A stretch of 64,000 bases of DNA from Francisella endosymbiont of Ornithodoros moubata (GTDB lineage Bacteria > Pseudomonadota > Gammaproteobacteria > Francisellales > Francisellaceae). Every line of letters starts with the position of its first letter. Position 1 is the stretch's first letter. The notes beneath the pieces are model-generated. The model made no database searches. It had not been told where the DNA came from and was given only the letters and a program-made list of their open reading frames with translations. The translations under genes were made by a program, and so were the position numbers. The stretch spans positions 1 through 64,000 of the forward strand of contig LVCE01000002.1 in assembly GCA_002095075.2 (NCBI GenBank), written 5' to 3'. Shown here piece by piece: positions 9,990 to 19,024 of this stretch.

Positions 9990-10959
9990 ATGTGCTACAA
10001 AAAAACAAGGTAAAGCACTACTATTATAAAGTTTAGGCGGTATGCTTGAATTTTATAATTTTATTATATACGCTCTTCTTGCTAGTTATATTTCTAAGCT
10101 TTTCTTTCCAGTTCAATCGGCGATTACATCCTTATTAGTTCCTTTTAGTACTTATGTCTTGTAGACTATTTAGTGATATTATTTTCGGTCATTTTGGTGA
10201 TAAATATTGAAGAAAAAAACTTTCACAATCTCTATTTAATTATGGCTTTATTAACTTTTTTGATTGGTATATTACCTACTTATAATAGTGTTGGTATATG
10301 GTAAATATTTTGCTTGTACTATGTAGGATAGCTCAAGGGATTTCTGTAGGGGAGTGAAATACCTGGTGCTATTACTTATGTTGGTCAAGCTGTTCCTGAT
10401 AAAGGTGGTTTTATGCCTACGGTAATTTTTGGGTTCTTGATACTTGGAGTTGCTATAGGTTTTATTCTCTAAAGCTTACTATTAAAGTTCTTCACACGCT
10501 AGACAATGCTCTTTTATGGCTGGTGTATACCTTTTATTTTAGGTGGTCTATTTGGGCTAATTGCATAATATCTTAGACGTTACTTATTGATGTCAAAGAT
10601 TTCGGTCCATTTATAAAAGTGGAGTTTTCTCTACCTATTACAAAGATGTTTCTAACTCATAGCTAGAACTTAATCTATTCATCGATAATAGTCTCTTTCG
10701 GTGCTCTTTGTTGGGGTAATATTCCTGCGATGCTAATTGATTTATTTAAGCAAGATGTTCAGCTATACAGGTATAAGGTTTTGCTTATAATTTAGGTTTT
10801 GCAGTTTTTAGTGGTCTAACTCCAATGATTGTAATCAGCCCCATAAAATTCTCAAACAATAACCTAGCTCCTGCATACATACTAACTATCGGTGCGATAA
10901 TCACACTTATAGCAATGATTATAAACTTTTTGATCCAAAGAAAAACAGTTTTAAAATAG
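9990..10959 (+). pseudogene. MFS transporter, metabolite:H+ symporter type, degraded
   Basis: Fragments in all three frames read SLGGMLEFYNFIIYALLASY, FGHFGDKY, RIAQGISVG, PGAITYVGQAVPDKGG and AVFSGLTPMIV-like text before the tail IITLIAMIINFLIQRK at 10900-10959. GGxLExYDF and the FGxxGDKxGRK loop mark the metabolite:H+ symporter subgroup (ProP/ShiA-like) of the major facilitator family. More than six stops or frame changes are present. The gene ends 22 bases before the truncated hypA frame opens, so a deletion may have joined unrelated regions here. Confidence 0.78.
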
Positions 10960-10980
10960 TTATTTTAAACTCAATACTAT

Positions 10981-11256
10981 ACTAAAAAAGTATCTAAAGC
11001 AGTTCTCAAAATCGGTAACTTGTCTAGCGTAGATATTGAGTCTTTTGAGTTTTGGTTTCCTATTGCTGCAAAAGAAAGTATTTTAGAACAAGCAAAGCTA
11101 GAAATTATACATGAGCAATCCATAGCAAAGTGCAGGACTTGTAAGCGTGAATTTGAATTAACTAAACTATACGAGCAGTGCCCAAACTGTCGCAGTTTAA
11201 AGAAAGATATTCTTAAAGGTAAAGATGTGTTCGTAGAGTCGATAGTTTTTAATTAA
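10981..11256 (+). pseudogene. hypA: Hydrogenase nickel incorporation protein HypA, 5' truncated
   Basis: The frame opens at 10981 as TKKVSKAVLKIGNLSSVDIE, matching HypA from about residue 25, and runs intact to the stop. It keeps the zinc-binding domain with C-x2-C (KCRTCKREFE) and C-x2-C (EQCPNCRS). The N-terminal nickel-binding motif (MHE...) is missing, and the MHS transporter remnant sits directly upstream, so a deletion removed the start. HypA delivers nickel to [NiFe] hydrogenase together with HypB, whose remnant follows after eight bases. The frame can only be translated from an internal TTG at 11020. Confidence 0.82.
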
Positions 11257-11264
11257 GGAGTTAA

Positions 11265-11960
11265 ATGTATACAACTTGTGGCTGTGACGATAGCTAAAAT
11301 CATCACCACCATCACCATACAGATGATGCTATTAAGTTAGAAAAAGCAATATTAGAGCAAATGATCAATATGCTCAGCAAAATAGAGATGTATTAGCTAA
11401 AGATAATAAATATTGCGCTTAACTTTGTATCAAGTCCTCGCTCTGGTAAGACATCTCTACTTAAGAGAACTAATTAAAGAGCTTGATAGTGAGTATCCTA
11501 TCGCAGTTGTTGAGGGCGGTCAACATACTGATCTTGATGCAGAAAGAATCCGTAAGACGGGAATAGAAGCTTATCAAATCAATACTGGTAAAGCTTGTCA
11601 CTTAGATGCCCATTGGTCATGCTTTTGAACATCTGGGTGATATTAAAAATGGTTTTGTAATGATTGAAAATGTTGGTAATTTAATCTGTCCAGCAATGTT
11701 TGACCTTGGCGAAAAGCATCGTGTCGTGGTTATCTCAACTACAGAAAGTGCAGATAAGCCGCTTAAATACCCTGATATGTTTCATTATGCAAATATAGTT
11801 GTTATCAATAAAACAAATCTTATTGAAGATGTTGATTTTGATATCCAAGAATGTATCGCAAATATTAAAAAGATTCGTTCATGTCAAAATATTTGAGTTA
11901 TCTGTAAAAACTGGTGCTGGTTTTAATAGTTGGTTGGACTGATTAAGGTCTTTGAAATAA
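11265..11960 (+). pseudogene. hypB: Hydrogenase maturation GTPase HypB, frameshifted
   Basis: An AAGGAG site precedes MYTTCGCDDS, the N-terminal CxxCGC nickel motif of HypB, followed after a stop by a His run (NHHHHHHTDD). The P-loop appears in another frame as NFVSSPRSGKTSLL, and switch regions VEGGQHTDLDAERI and NTGKACHLDAH follow. Then GHAFEHLGDIKNGFVMIENV and VVINKTNLIED (NKxD-like) lead to a short tail that stops at 11960. Lesions: a stop at about 11294 and frameshifts near 11345, 11410, 11460 and 11610. HypB hydrolyses GTP during nickel insertion into hydrogenase. Confidence 0.88.
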
Positions 11961-12020
11961 AGTTAATTAATAAAATTATTTTAAAAACTAATGTATCAAT
12001 AACTAACAAATAGGTAAATT

Positions 12021-12438
12021 ATGAAAACATTAGAACAAGGGCAATTAGTTCCAAACTTTAAACTAGAGAATCAAAATCAAGAGTAAGTATAATTAAGTGA
12101 CTTCACGGGCAAAAGAAATGTACTAATTTACTTTTACCCCAAAGCGATGACTCCTGGGTGTACAGTCCAAGCTATAGACAAAACGCCTAAAAAAGTTTGA
12201 AGAGAAAGATAACTTATCAGTACAACTTCTAAGTGATGAAGATCATCATGTTGCCGAGCTATATGGTGTATGGAGCGAAAACAAATTTATGGAAAAAGTA
12301 TATGATGGAATCCATAGAATAAGCTTTTTCATTGATACAGAAAACAAAGTACAACATGTATTCGAAGGATTTAAAACCAAAGAGCAGCATGATCTAGTAT
12401 TAGACTATACCGAGAGCCATAAAACTCATAACCTGTAA
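12021..12438 (+). pseudogene. bcp: Thiol peroxidase of the BCP/peroxiredoxin Q type, broken
   Basis: It begins MKTLEQGQLVPNFKLENQNQ, with a stop at about 12084. [15 protein letters not shown] holds the peroxidatic Cys in the BCP context. A frameshift and a deletion of part of the central fold follow, then [26 protein letters not shown] continues to the C-terminus (DYTESHKTHNL). BCP reduces hydroperoxides with thioredoxin in the cytoplasm. It sits between hydrogenase remnants hypB and hypF but is not itself a hydrogenase gene. Confidence 0.85.
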
Positions 12439-12508
12439 AAATCTTCGTAACAAGAAAGCGGTATAAGTTGTCATAGACAACAAAACCACTTTACTAAAAG
12501 TGGAAAAA

Positions 12509-13065
12509 ATGCAATAAGTCATAACAAAAATTCTCGCCAATGGTATAGGCTTTTACCCTTTTATCTATTACCTTGCAAAAGAATTAGGCTTAAATGGCTC
12601 GGTACAAAACACCCAAAATGATGTTGAAATAATTCTACAATGTGATGAGTCTGTTGCAGATAGCTTCATAGATAATATGAAATCTAAGCTACCTCCACTA
12701 GCCTAGTATAGAAACTATTGAGAAGACAGTTTGTCAGACTGAAAATAACTTTACAGATTTTAATATTTTAGAAACTCAGCAAGGCAATTCTATTACTAAA
12801 ATTCCTGCTGATACAGCTAGTTGTGATTTGTGTTTAGATGATATTTTTAACCCTCAAAGTCGTTACTATCTATATCCATATATAAGCTGCTATATTCACT
12901 ATGGACCAAGATTTAGCACAATACAAAGTCTACCTTATGACAGAGATAAACCACCTATGTTGATTTTCATTATGTAATGACTGTTAAATCAGTTATATAA
13001 ATCCTTTAGATAGACATTACCATGCTCAAGCCGTTGCATGCTATAAATGCAGTCCAAAATTGTAA
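12509..13065 (+). pseudogene. hypF: Carbamoyltransferase HypF, N-terminal part only
   Basis: The acylphosphatase-like start reads TKILANGIGFYPFIYYLAK...GSVQNTQNDVEI. It is followed by the first zinc-finger region (TASCDLCLDDIFNPQSRYYL, SCYIHYGPRFS) and the second (NPLDRHYHAQAVACYKCSPK). Stops at about 12515 and 12704 and frameshifts near 12960-12990 interrupt it. Only about the first 180 of some 750 residues remain: the YrdC and Kae1-like parts are gone, and the sequence runs straight into a hydrogenase protease fragment. HypF makes the cyanide ligand precursor for the [NiFe] active site. Confidence 0.85.
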
Positions 13066-13433
13066 AAGAAAAAAATATCCAAAATATCTCTGTAGAAAGT
13101 GCTGATAGACCCGGTTTAAATTTACTGACTTATCTAGATGATAGCTACGATAAAGTCATTCTTATAGATGCTGTATATGCCAAAGTAACACCTGATAGAG
13201 AATTCTATTTCAAAGCTAAAGATATCCTTGTTTTTTTATCATCTCATAGTGTTGGTGTAGCCCCATCTTTAGCATTAGCTGATCCTATTAGGGTAGATAT
13301 TGATAATGTCGAGTTTTATGGAGTAGAAGCACAAAGAGTTTTTGAAAAAGACGAGGTGCTTTCTGATGTGGTTAAGAAAACTATAGACATAATACTTGAT
13401 AAAATTTTATACAAAGTTGGAATTACTTTTTGA
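13047..13433 (+). pseudogene. Hydrogenase maturation protease, N-terminally truncated
   Basis: The frame contains ADRPGLNLLTYLDDSYDKVI, LIDAVYAK and LSSHSVGVAPSLALAD, which match the HyaD/HycI/HoxW peptidase family. The family trims the C-terminus of the [NiFe] large subunit after nickel insertion. The N-terminal GIGN-type motif with the first nickel ligand is missing because of the fusion to the hypF remnant around 13050. The rest of the frame has no lesion, so a 128-residue product is possible but would lack part of the active site. Its end overlaps the convergent dehydrogenase gene by 27 bases. Confidence 0.72.
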
Positions 13434-14387
13434 TCCCTCCATTAAAGAAGCATTATTTAATGTTATATTTGCAATCCCCTCTAAAGCTTCTTTAGTTAAA
13501 AAAGCTTGATGAGCAGTTACTAAAACATTTGGAAATGTGAGAAGTCTTTCAAAAATATCATCAGTCAAGATTTCTCCGGACATGTCTTTAAAGAAAATAT
13601 CTTTTTCATACTCATATACATCTATAGCTAACCCAGCTATAGATTTAGATTTAAGAGCTTCTATAATAGCTTTGGTATCAATTAATGCTCCACGACTTGT
13701 ATTAATTATGAAAGCAGAAGGTTTTATTAAACCAAGAGATTTTTGGTCAATTATATATTTAGTATCATCATTTAAAGGGCAATGTAAGCTTATAACATCA
13801 GCTTTCTTAAATATAATATTTAAATCTACTAACTTAGCATATACAGGTATATCACTTTTGTTTATAAAAGAATCATACACTAAAATTTTTCCACCAAATC
13901 CAGACATAATTTGACCAAAAGCTTTACCAATACTACCAAAACCTATTATTCCTATAGTTTTTTGATAAATATCAAAACCTTCTAACCCTTCTATATTAAA
14001 ATTACTTTCTTTGACTCTATTATAAGCCTTATGTATCTTACGATTTAAACACAAGAAAAGTGCTAGGGTATGCTCAGCAACGGAAAATGGTGAGTATGCT
14101 GGTACTCTGGCAACTTTTATACCTAGACTTTTAGCATGGACAACATCAACATTATTAAAACCAGCACACCTTAGAAGAACATTTTTGACTCCAATGTTGT
14201 CAAGTTTATCTAATACATTTGCATCACAAACATCGTTTACAAAGATACACACAGCATCATAGCCTTTAGCGAAGATAACTGTTTCTTGATTTAAAGGATA
14301 ATCACTAAAAGTTAGTCGATGATTAGAGTTCAGTTTACAAAAGTACTCTTTGTCATACTTTTTTGTGGAGTAGAAAAATATTTTCAT
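13407..14387 (-). CDS. ldhA: D-2-hydroxyacid dehydrogenase, D-lactate dehydrogenase-like
   Basis: An intact 326-residue NAD-dependent enzyme. It shows the substrate-side LRCAGFNNVD (about 92-101), the Rossmann motif GIIGFGSIGKAFG (about 146-158), INTSRGALIDT with the catalytic Arg (about 229-239), AIDVYEYEKD with the catalytic Glu (about 256-265), and TAHQAFLT with the catalytic His (about 294-301). The overall pattern fits fermentative LdhA, which reduces pyruvate to D-lactate in the cytoplasm. The last residues (GSKSNSNFV) overlap the end of the hydrogenase protease remnant on the other strand, so the extreme C-terminus may have changed. Upstream lies a 340-base region with no recognisable gene. 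Confidence 0.85.
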   Translation of the reverse strand: MKIFFYSTKKYDKEYFCKLNSNHRLTFSDYPLNQETVIFAKGYDAVCIFVNDVCDANVLDKLDNIGVKNVLLRCAGFNNVDVVHAKSLGIKVARVPAYSPFSVAEHTLALFLCLNRKIHKAYNRVKESNFNIEGLEGFDIYQKTIGIIGFGSIGKAFGQIMSGFGGKILVYDSFINKSDIPVYAKLVDLNIIFKKADVISLHCPLNDDTKYIIDQKSLGLIKPSAFIINTSRGALIDTKAIIEALKSKSIAGLAIDVYEYEKDIFFKDMSGEILTDDIFERLLTFPNVLVTAHQAFLTKEALEGIANITLNNASLMEGSKSNSNFV

Positions 14388-14727
14388 AAAAATATCCTTA
14401 GTGGTTTTATTTCTAATTTTATCAACTATATATCAAAGCTGGGTATTTTTAAATAGTGAAGCAAATTTAAAAAGATGAAATAATTTCTGATGTAATTAAA
14501 AAATAGGTATTATGATTGATAAAACTATAACTAATCTATTGCTTTTGCAGTAAAACACAACCAAACTGTAGAATTTAGTAATATAGGTTTTAAAAATATT
14601 TAATCCTAAAAATTAAGCTTTTATTCAAATATTCTTGGTTTTGAGAAAATATATATAGACCAAACTTCAAATCCAAATATGGTATAAAGTTGGAGATTTT
14701 TGCCTTCACTTAATACTTTCAGAAACA
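14388..14727. other. Intergenic region without recognisable gene
   Basis: I see only AT-rich sequence between the divergent ldhA-like gene and the small frame at 14728. It should hold the ldhA promoter, but I could not pick convincing -35 and -10 boxes. No protein similarity is visible in any frame. Confidence 0.5.
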
Positions 14728-14943
14728 ATGACTAGATCCTATATAGATCCAATAAATCAAACAGCTCAAACACACTTCGCAATAGATCTAAATTATAAAG
14801 ATTATTCTGAATATTTAACAAATTTAAAGTCTTTAGATACTGGAATAACAAGTGAAGAATTTAGTAAAGAAATAAATACAAAACAAACTTTTTTCTATGA
14901 TACTAGTTTTAGTATTATTGAAATAAATAATGAAATAAAGTAG
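14728..14943 (+). CDS. Possible small protein, 71 residues
   Basis: An open frame, MTRSYIDPINQTAQTHFAID to IIEINNEIK, ending three bases before the stop of the convergent ettA. It is polar with no membrane segment. A GGAG lies about 30 bases upstream, too far for a good ribosome binding site. It may be a real small gene or a random open frame in AT-rich DNA; I recognise no family. Confidence 0.3.
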   Translation: MTRSYIDPINQTAQTHFAIDLNYKDYSEYLTNLKSLDTGITSEEFSKEINTKQTFFYDTSFSIIEINNEIK

Positions 14944-14946
14944 AAA

Positions 14947-16626
14947 CTAATCTATAGATATTCTCTTATACTTAATCTTAGTAATAGCATCATACTTATC
15001 ACCAAGACGGCGTTTTTTGTCTTCTATATAAGTATCGTAGTTACCCTCAAACCAAACTACTTCACTATTACCCTCAAAAGCAAGTATGTGAGTTGCAACA
15101 TGGTTTAGAAACCACCTATCATGTGAGATAACCATAATACAACCAGGGAAGGCTAATATAGCTTCTTCTAGAGCTCTTAAAGTATCTATATCAAGATCGT
15201 TTGTTGGCTCATCTAGTAAGATAACATTACCACCACTTCTAAGTAACTTAGCAAGATGCACACGGTTTCTCTCACCACCTGATAGTTGAGAAACATATTT
15301 CTGCTGGTCAGCACCTTTAAAGTTAAATCTACCGACATATTGGCGTGATGGGATAGTGTATTTACCAACTGTGATCACATCTAAACCATCAGCAATTTCT
15401 TCCCACACGGTTTTGTTATCATCTAGAGCATCGCGTGATTGATCTACATAAGCTAGATGCACTGTTTCACCAAGCTCGATCTCGCCACTATCAGGAGTCT
15501 CTTGTTCTGTAATCATTTTGAAAAATGTTGACTTACCAACTCCATTAGCACCAATGATACCAACGATAGATCCAGCTGGAACATCCATATTTAGATGATC
15601 GATAAGTAGCTTATTATCAAATGATTTAACGATATTTTTAACCTTAATTATATTCCTACCCAGTCTTTCTCCTGGTGGAATATATAATTCTTGTGTTTCA
15701 TTACGCTTTTGGAACTCTTGTGAACTTAACTCATCAAACTTAGCAAGTCTTGCTTTTGATTTAGATTGACGACCCTTAGCATTTTGACGCACCCATTCTA
15801 ACTCTTCTTTTAGAGCTTTTTGGTGAGCAGTTTCACGCTTTTCTTCCATCTCTAAACGTTTCTCTTTTTGCTCTAACCATTGTGTATAATTACCTTTAAA
15901 TAGTATACCTTCGCCTCTATCAAGCTCAAGAATCCATTCAGCAACATTATCTAAGAAATATCTATCATGCGTAACAGCTACAACAGTACCTTTGTATTCT
16001 GCTAAGAATTTCTCTAACCACGCTACAGATTCTGCATCTAAATGGTTAGTAGGCTCATCTAGTAATAAAATATCTGGAGCAGATAATAACAATTTACATA
16101 ATGCAACACGACGAGCTTCACCACCTGATAATTTAGTAACATCAGCATCCCAAGGTGGTAAGCGTAAAGCTTCTGCAGCAACCTCTAGTTTACGCTCTAT
16201 TTCCCAAGCTCCAGCAGCAGCTATCGCATTTTGTAGCTCACCTTGCTCTTCAAGAAGTTTAGCCATTTCATCATCAGACATAGGCTCACAGAATTTGATA
16301 CTGATTTCATCAAATCTAGTAAGCATATCTTGTAAGTGCGCAAGGGCTTCTTCAACATTACCACACACATCTTTAGTTGGATCAAGTTTTGGTTCTTGTG
16401 GTAAATAGCCTATCTTTACCCCTTTGCGTGGCGTTGCCTCACCGACAATCTCTGTATCAAGACCGGCTATAATTTTAAGAAATGTTGATTTACCAGAGCC
16501 ATTAAGACCTAGTATACCAATTTTTGCACCATCGAAAAAAGATAATGAAATATCCTTAAGGATATATTTATTAGGCGGCACAACTTTGTCAACCCTATGT
16601 ATTGAATATATATATTTTTCAGCCAT
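14947..16626 (-). CDS. ettA: Energy-dependent translational throttle protein EttA
   Basis: A 559-residue ABC-F protein with two nucleotide-binding domains and no membrane part. Domain 1 has Walker A GLNGSGKST (about 41-49), signature LSGGEARRVALCKLL and Walker B LLLDEPTNHLD. The arm and linker region follows (about 240-320, rich in Lys/Glu, coiled). Domain 2 has GANGVGKST, LSGGERNRVHLAKLL and VILLDEPTNDLD. The length and motif order match EttA, which binds the ribosomal E site and gates elongation by the ATP/ADP ratio. A TATAAT box at 16658-16663 lies 32 bases upstream of the start and is a likely -10 element. Intact. Confidence 0.95.
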   Translation of the reverse strand: MAEKYIYSIHRVDKVVPPNKYILKDISLSFFDGAKIGILGLNGSGKSTFLKIIAGLDTEIVGEATPRKGVKIGYLPQEPKLDPTKDVCGNVEEALAHLQDMLTRFDEISIKFCEPMSDDEMAKLLEEQGELQNAIAAAGAWEIERKLEVAAEALRLPPWDADVTKLSGGEARRVALCKLLLSAPDILLLDEPTNHLDAESVAWLEKFLAEYKGTVVAVTHDRYFLDNVAEWILELDRGEGILFKGNYTQWLEQKEKRLEMEEKRETAHQKALKEELEWVRQNAKGRQSKSKARLAKFDELSSQEFQKRNETQELYIPPGERLGRNIIKVKNIVKSFDNKLLIDHLNMDVPAGSIVGIIGANGVGKSTFFKMITEQETPDSGEIELGETVHLAYVDQSRDALDDNKTVWEEIADGLDVITVGKYTIPSRQYVGRFNFKGADQQKYVSQLSGGERNRVHLAKLLRSGGNVILLDEPTNDLDIDTLRALEEAILAFPGCIMVISHDRWFLNHVATHILAFEGNSEVVWFEGNYDTYIEDKKRRLGDKYDAITKIKYKRISID

Positions 16627-16696
16627 GAAAATATTTTCTAAAATTTAAGATAGGGAAATTATAACAGATATATAAAATGACTCTATAACTTACAGC

Positions 16697-16984
16697 TTAA
16701 GAAAATAAAAATACACCGAAAAGAATAAGTAAAAAAAGTACAATCAAAAATGTCCTACAAAAGCTTTTAAATGTTATTAATCGCTTTGGATTAAGATTTA
16801 ATTCTCGCAATCTTTTTTGATATTTTTCTTTTGATTCATCAACTTTTCATTTTATTAGGGTTTAGATCATAATTTTCATCTGTAGAATAGGTTTTAGATA
16901 TAGGTCCTCCTAGTGGGATACATATTTTATAATAGGCAAAAATATAAGAAATAAAATTCCTAAAATAATAAATAAAACAGTCAT
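16697..16984 (-). pseudogene. Small two-helix membrane protein, frameshifted
   Basis: The frame starts MTVLFIILGILFLIFLPII (membrane segment 1), shifts to IPLGGPISKTYSTDENYDLN, and shifts again to VDESKEKYQKRLRELNLNPK followed by a second membrane segment (FLIVLFLLILFGVFLFS). Two frame changes break a protein of about 95 residues. I do not recognise the family. It lies upstream of ettA on the same strand. Confidence 0.5.
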
Positions 16985-17000
16985 GTTGTATTACTTTTAA

Positions 17001-17197
17001 CTATTTTTCATAGTCAATATATTCAATAGAATCACTAGCTAATTCAAACTTAAATATCACCAATCTAAACCTAAAAAGAAACATAACACCTGAAATATTA
17101 TCTTCTTTAACTCTTCTAAAGATTCATCTGAATATATGTATAAGTCAAACATGCTTTTAAAATCAGTATATAACTTTTCAAAATTTATAGTTTTCAT
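17001..17197 (-). pseudogene. Short hypothetical protein, frameshifted
   Basis: MKTINFEKLYTDFKSMFDLY...EELKKI continues after one frameshift near 17095 as FLFRFRLVIFKFELASDSIE and YIDYEK. That gives about 65 residues with no recognised motif. It lies just upstream of the small membrane protein remnant on the same strand, so the two may have been co-transcribed. Confidence 0.4.
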
Positions 17198-17240
17198 AAA
17201 GGTTCATGTTGTAAAATTACTGTATATCTAGATATACATT

Positions 17241-17830
17241 ATGGGAAAGATTATCTCTATTTGTAACTATCATAAAAATAAGTTTTCTAATCATCAAGGT
17301 AGCCCTTCACGAATCGAAGCTAAGAAATATTTTTTTAAATTTGTTTTATTAAATATTCAAAAAAGAAAAATAATTTGCAACAAATTACTCTAGCTGATAC
17401 TAGTATTACTTGCTTACCTTGTGTGCATTTCTCAGGTTGTGGTTTATTTGATAGAAATAAAACTCTGTGGACTAGCTTTGCAATCAAGGATGAAAATAAA
17501 AAATATGATTCTCAGGCGATACTGCTTATGGTGAAATATTCAAATAAATTGGTAAAAAACAACATACTTTTGACATAGTCTTAATAGGAATAGCTCCCTA
17601 TGAACCTCGTGATTTTATGAGTTCTGTCCATGCTACACCAGAGGAAGCTATAAAAATAGCCATAGATATTAAAGCTAATAAAACTATAGGATGTGCATTG
17701 AGGATCTATTAGACTTACGCCAGAGCCTTTTTTTGAGCTACCAAAGAGATTTAAACAGGCCACTATAGATCAGCAATATGGTCAAGAAAATACTTTAATT
17801 TTAAAGATTGGTGAAACTATAAATATATAA
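17241..17830 (+). pseudogene. Metallo-beta-lactamase fold hydrolase (NAPE-PLD-like), truncated and frameshifted
   Basis: The N-terminus (FSNHQGSPSRIEAKKYFFKF) joins, through a deletion that removed the zinc-binding HxHxDH block, to SITCLPCVHFSGCGLFDRNK and LWTSFAI. After a frameshift near 17560, IAPYEPRDFMSSVHATPEEA and LTPEPFFELPKRF follow. The order 'GAYEPR-M-H-PEEA' and 'LT-EP' is characteristic of N-acylphosphatidylethanolamine phospholipase D-like proteins. Loss of the metal site and at least two frame changes show that it is dead. Confidence 0.75.
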
Positions 17831-17838
17831 AATTATTT

Positions 17839-18838
17839 TTAAATATTTCTTGCAAAAACAATCAAAGTTAAACCTAAAATATAAGTTATAAAAATTAATA
17901 ATATAAGCTTATTTGTGCCTTTTGGAGCTTTAGTAAATTCTTTCGAAATAAACACTTCCAAAAATCTGCTATTATTGTTGCTCCTTGTCCTCAACCATAA
18001 TAAATACAAAGTCCAGCAATACTGGATGTTATAAAGTTCAAACAAAAGCCAATTCCCCAGATAACACCACCTAAGATACCTATAGTGTGTAACCATGGAG
18101 TTCCTTTTGAAAAATAGCCTTTAAATTTAAGTTTTTTGACTGAAATAGTAAATTTAATCATCCAGCCATTGATTATAAAGTTTGATATAAAAATCCCTAA
18201 CGCAAATATAAAACTAGCTGTATATGGTGTCATCAAATCAGCTTGACGAGCCATAAAATCACTTGATATAGACTTAGTAATTAAAGGATCGAAAAAGCCC
18301 ATTAAAATACCTGAAATAATTTAAACTATAAAGCTTTTGTTATCAGAAATACGCTTATATATAACCACATCGATAATAATTGCTGCAAGTACACTTAAAA
18401 CTCTTAAAAATAACACTAGAGGCTGACCTAGAGGTGTTGCTATATAATTTTTACACTTATATAACTAAGGCTAAACCAATAGCTAAAGAAAATGCTACAG
18501 CATGCCAGTAATATCGATAGCTGCCACAAGTAATATATTAGCTAAATTAAACTACACCACCCATAAAAGCATAAATAAAACTCTGTAGAGATGCTTGAGA
18601 TATATCACTAAAGAAAGATCTTTCTTCGGTACCAAAACTTCCCATAGTTATAGCTAAAACAAAAGATACTATCAGAATTCCTAAAGCATAACCCCAATAA
18701 TATTACTGAAAAGACCACTCTTTTATCGAGAGTTTTTGTGTGTTTGCCTATGATCCCCAACATAGCATAGTAACATGCAAAAAATACTGCAACATCATAC
18801 GATGTGTAACACCACCATTTTAAATCTCCTATTATCAT
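17839..18838 (-). pseudogene. GRP-family sugar permease, multiply broken
   Basis: From 18838 the sequence in shifting frames contains the signature TMLCWGS*ANTQKL (a Trp codon replaced by a stop), then YYWGYALGILIVSFVLAITM. An intact central piece at 17991-18302 reads MGFFDPLITKSISSDFMARQ and GTPWLHTIGILGGVIWGIGF, and the end reads FTKAPKGTNKLILLIFITYI. These match the glucose/ribose porter (GRP) ten-helix permeases of the drug/metabolite superfamily. At least five lesions are present. The sugar carried is unknown. Confidence 0.75.
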
Positions 18839-18869
18839 GTTCTAGCTACATAAATAAACTTCTAAAGTT

Positions 18870-18961
18870 ATCCTGAACTTCTTTCAGGATCTCAATAAAA
18901 TCAATCTTCAAAGTAAGATGCTGAAATAAACGTACGCTGAACTACTTTCAGTATTCAGCAT
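18870..18961. repeat. Composite two-hairpin intergenic repeat, copy A
   Basis: Two inverted repeats lie side by side: ATCCTGAA/TTCAGGAT (18870-18877 with 18883-18890, loop CTTCT) and ATGCTGAA/TTCAGCAT (18918-18925 with 18954-18961). The 18 bases TTCAGGATCTCAATAAAA (18883-18900) are the exact reverse complement of 36613-36630, where the second copy sits. No T-run follows the hairpins, so they are not simple terminators. Confidence 0.75.
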
Positions 18962-19024
18962 GGTATTTTTTGTCCTGGCTTGTCTTATAGATTATAAATA
19001 AAAAGAAATTATGATTCTAGACTT

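Noticed and set aside
13537-13914. Plus-strand 125-residue frame in the dehydrogenase gene
   Set aside because: The opposite strand encodes an intact enzyme with all catalytic motifs, so this is a shadow.
15992-16408. Plus-strand frame of 138 Ser-rich residues opposite ettA
   Set aside because: It is the antisense reading of the EttA gene, with composition typical of shadows and no ribosome binding site.
18870-18890. Rho-independent terminator
   Set aside because: The hairpin is perfect but followed by CTCAATAAAA, not a T-run, on either strand; the match to a second copy at 36.6 kb makes it a repeat instead.
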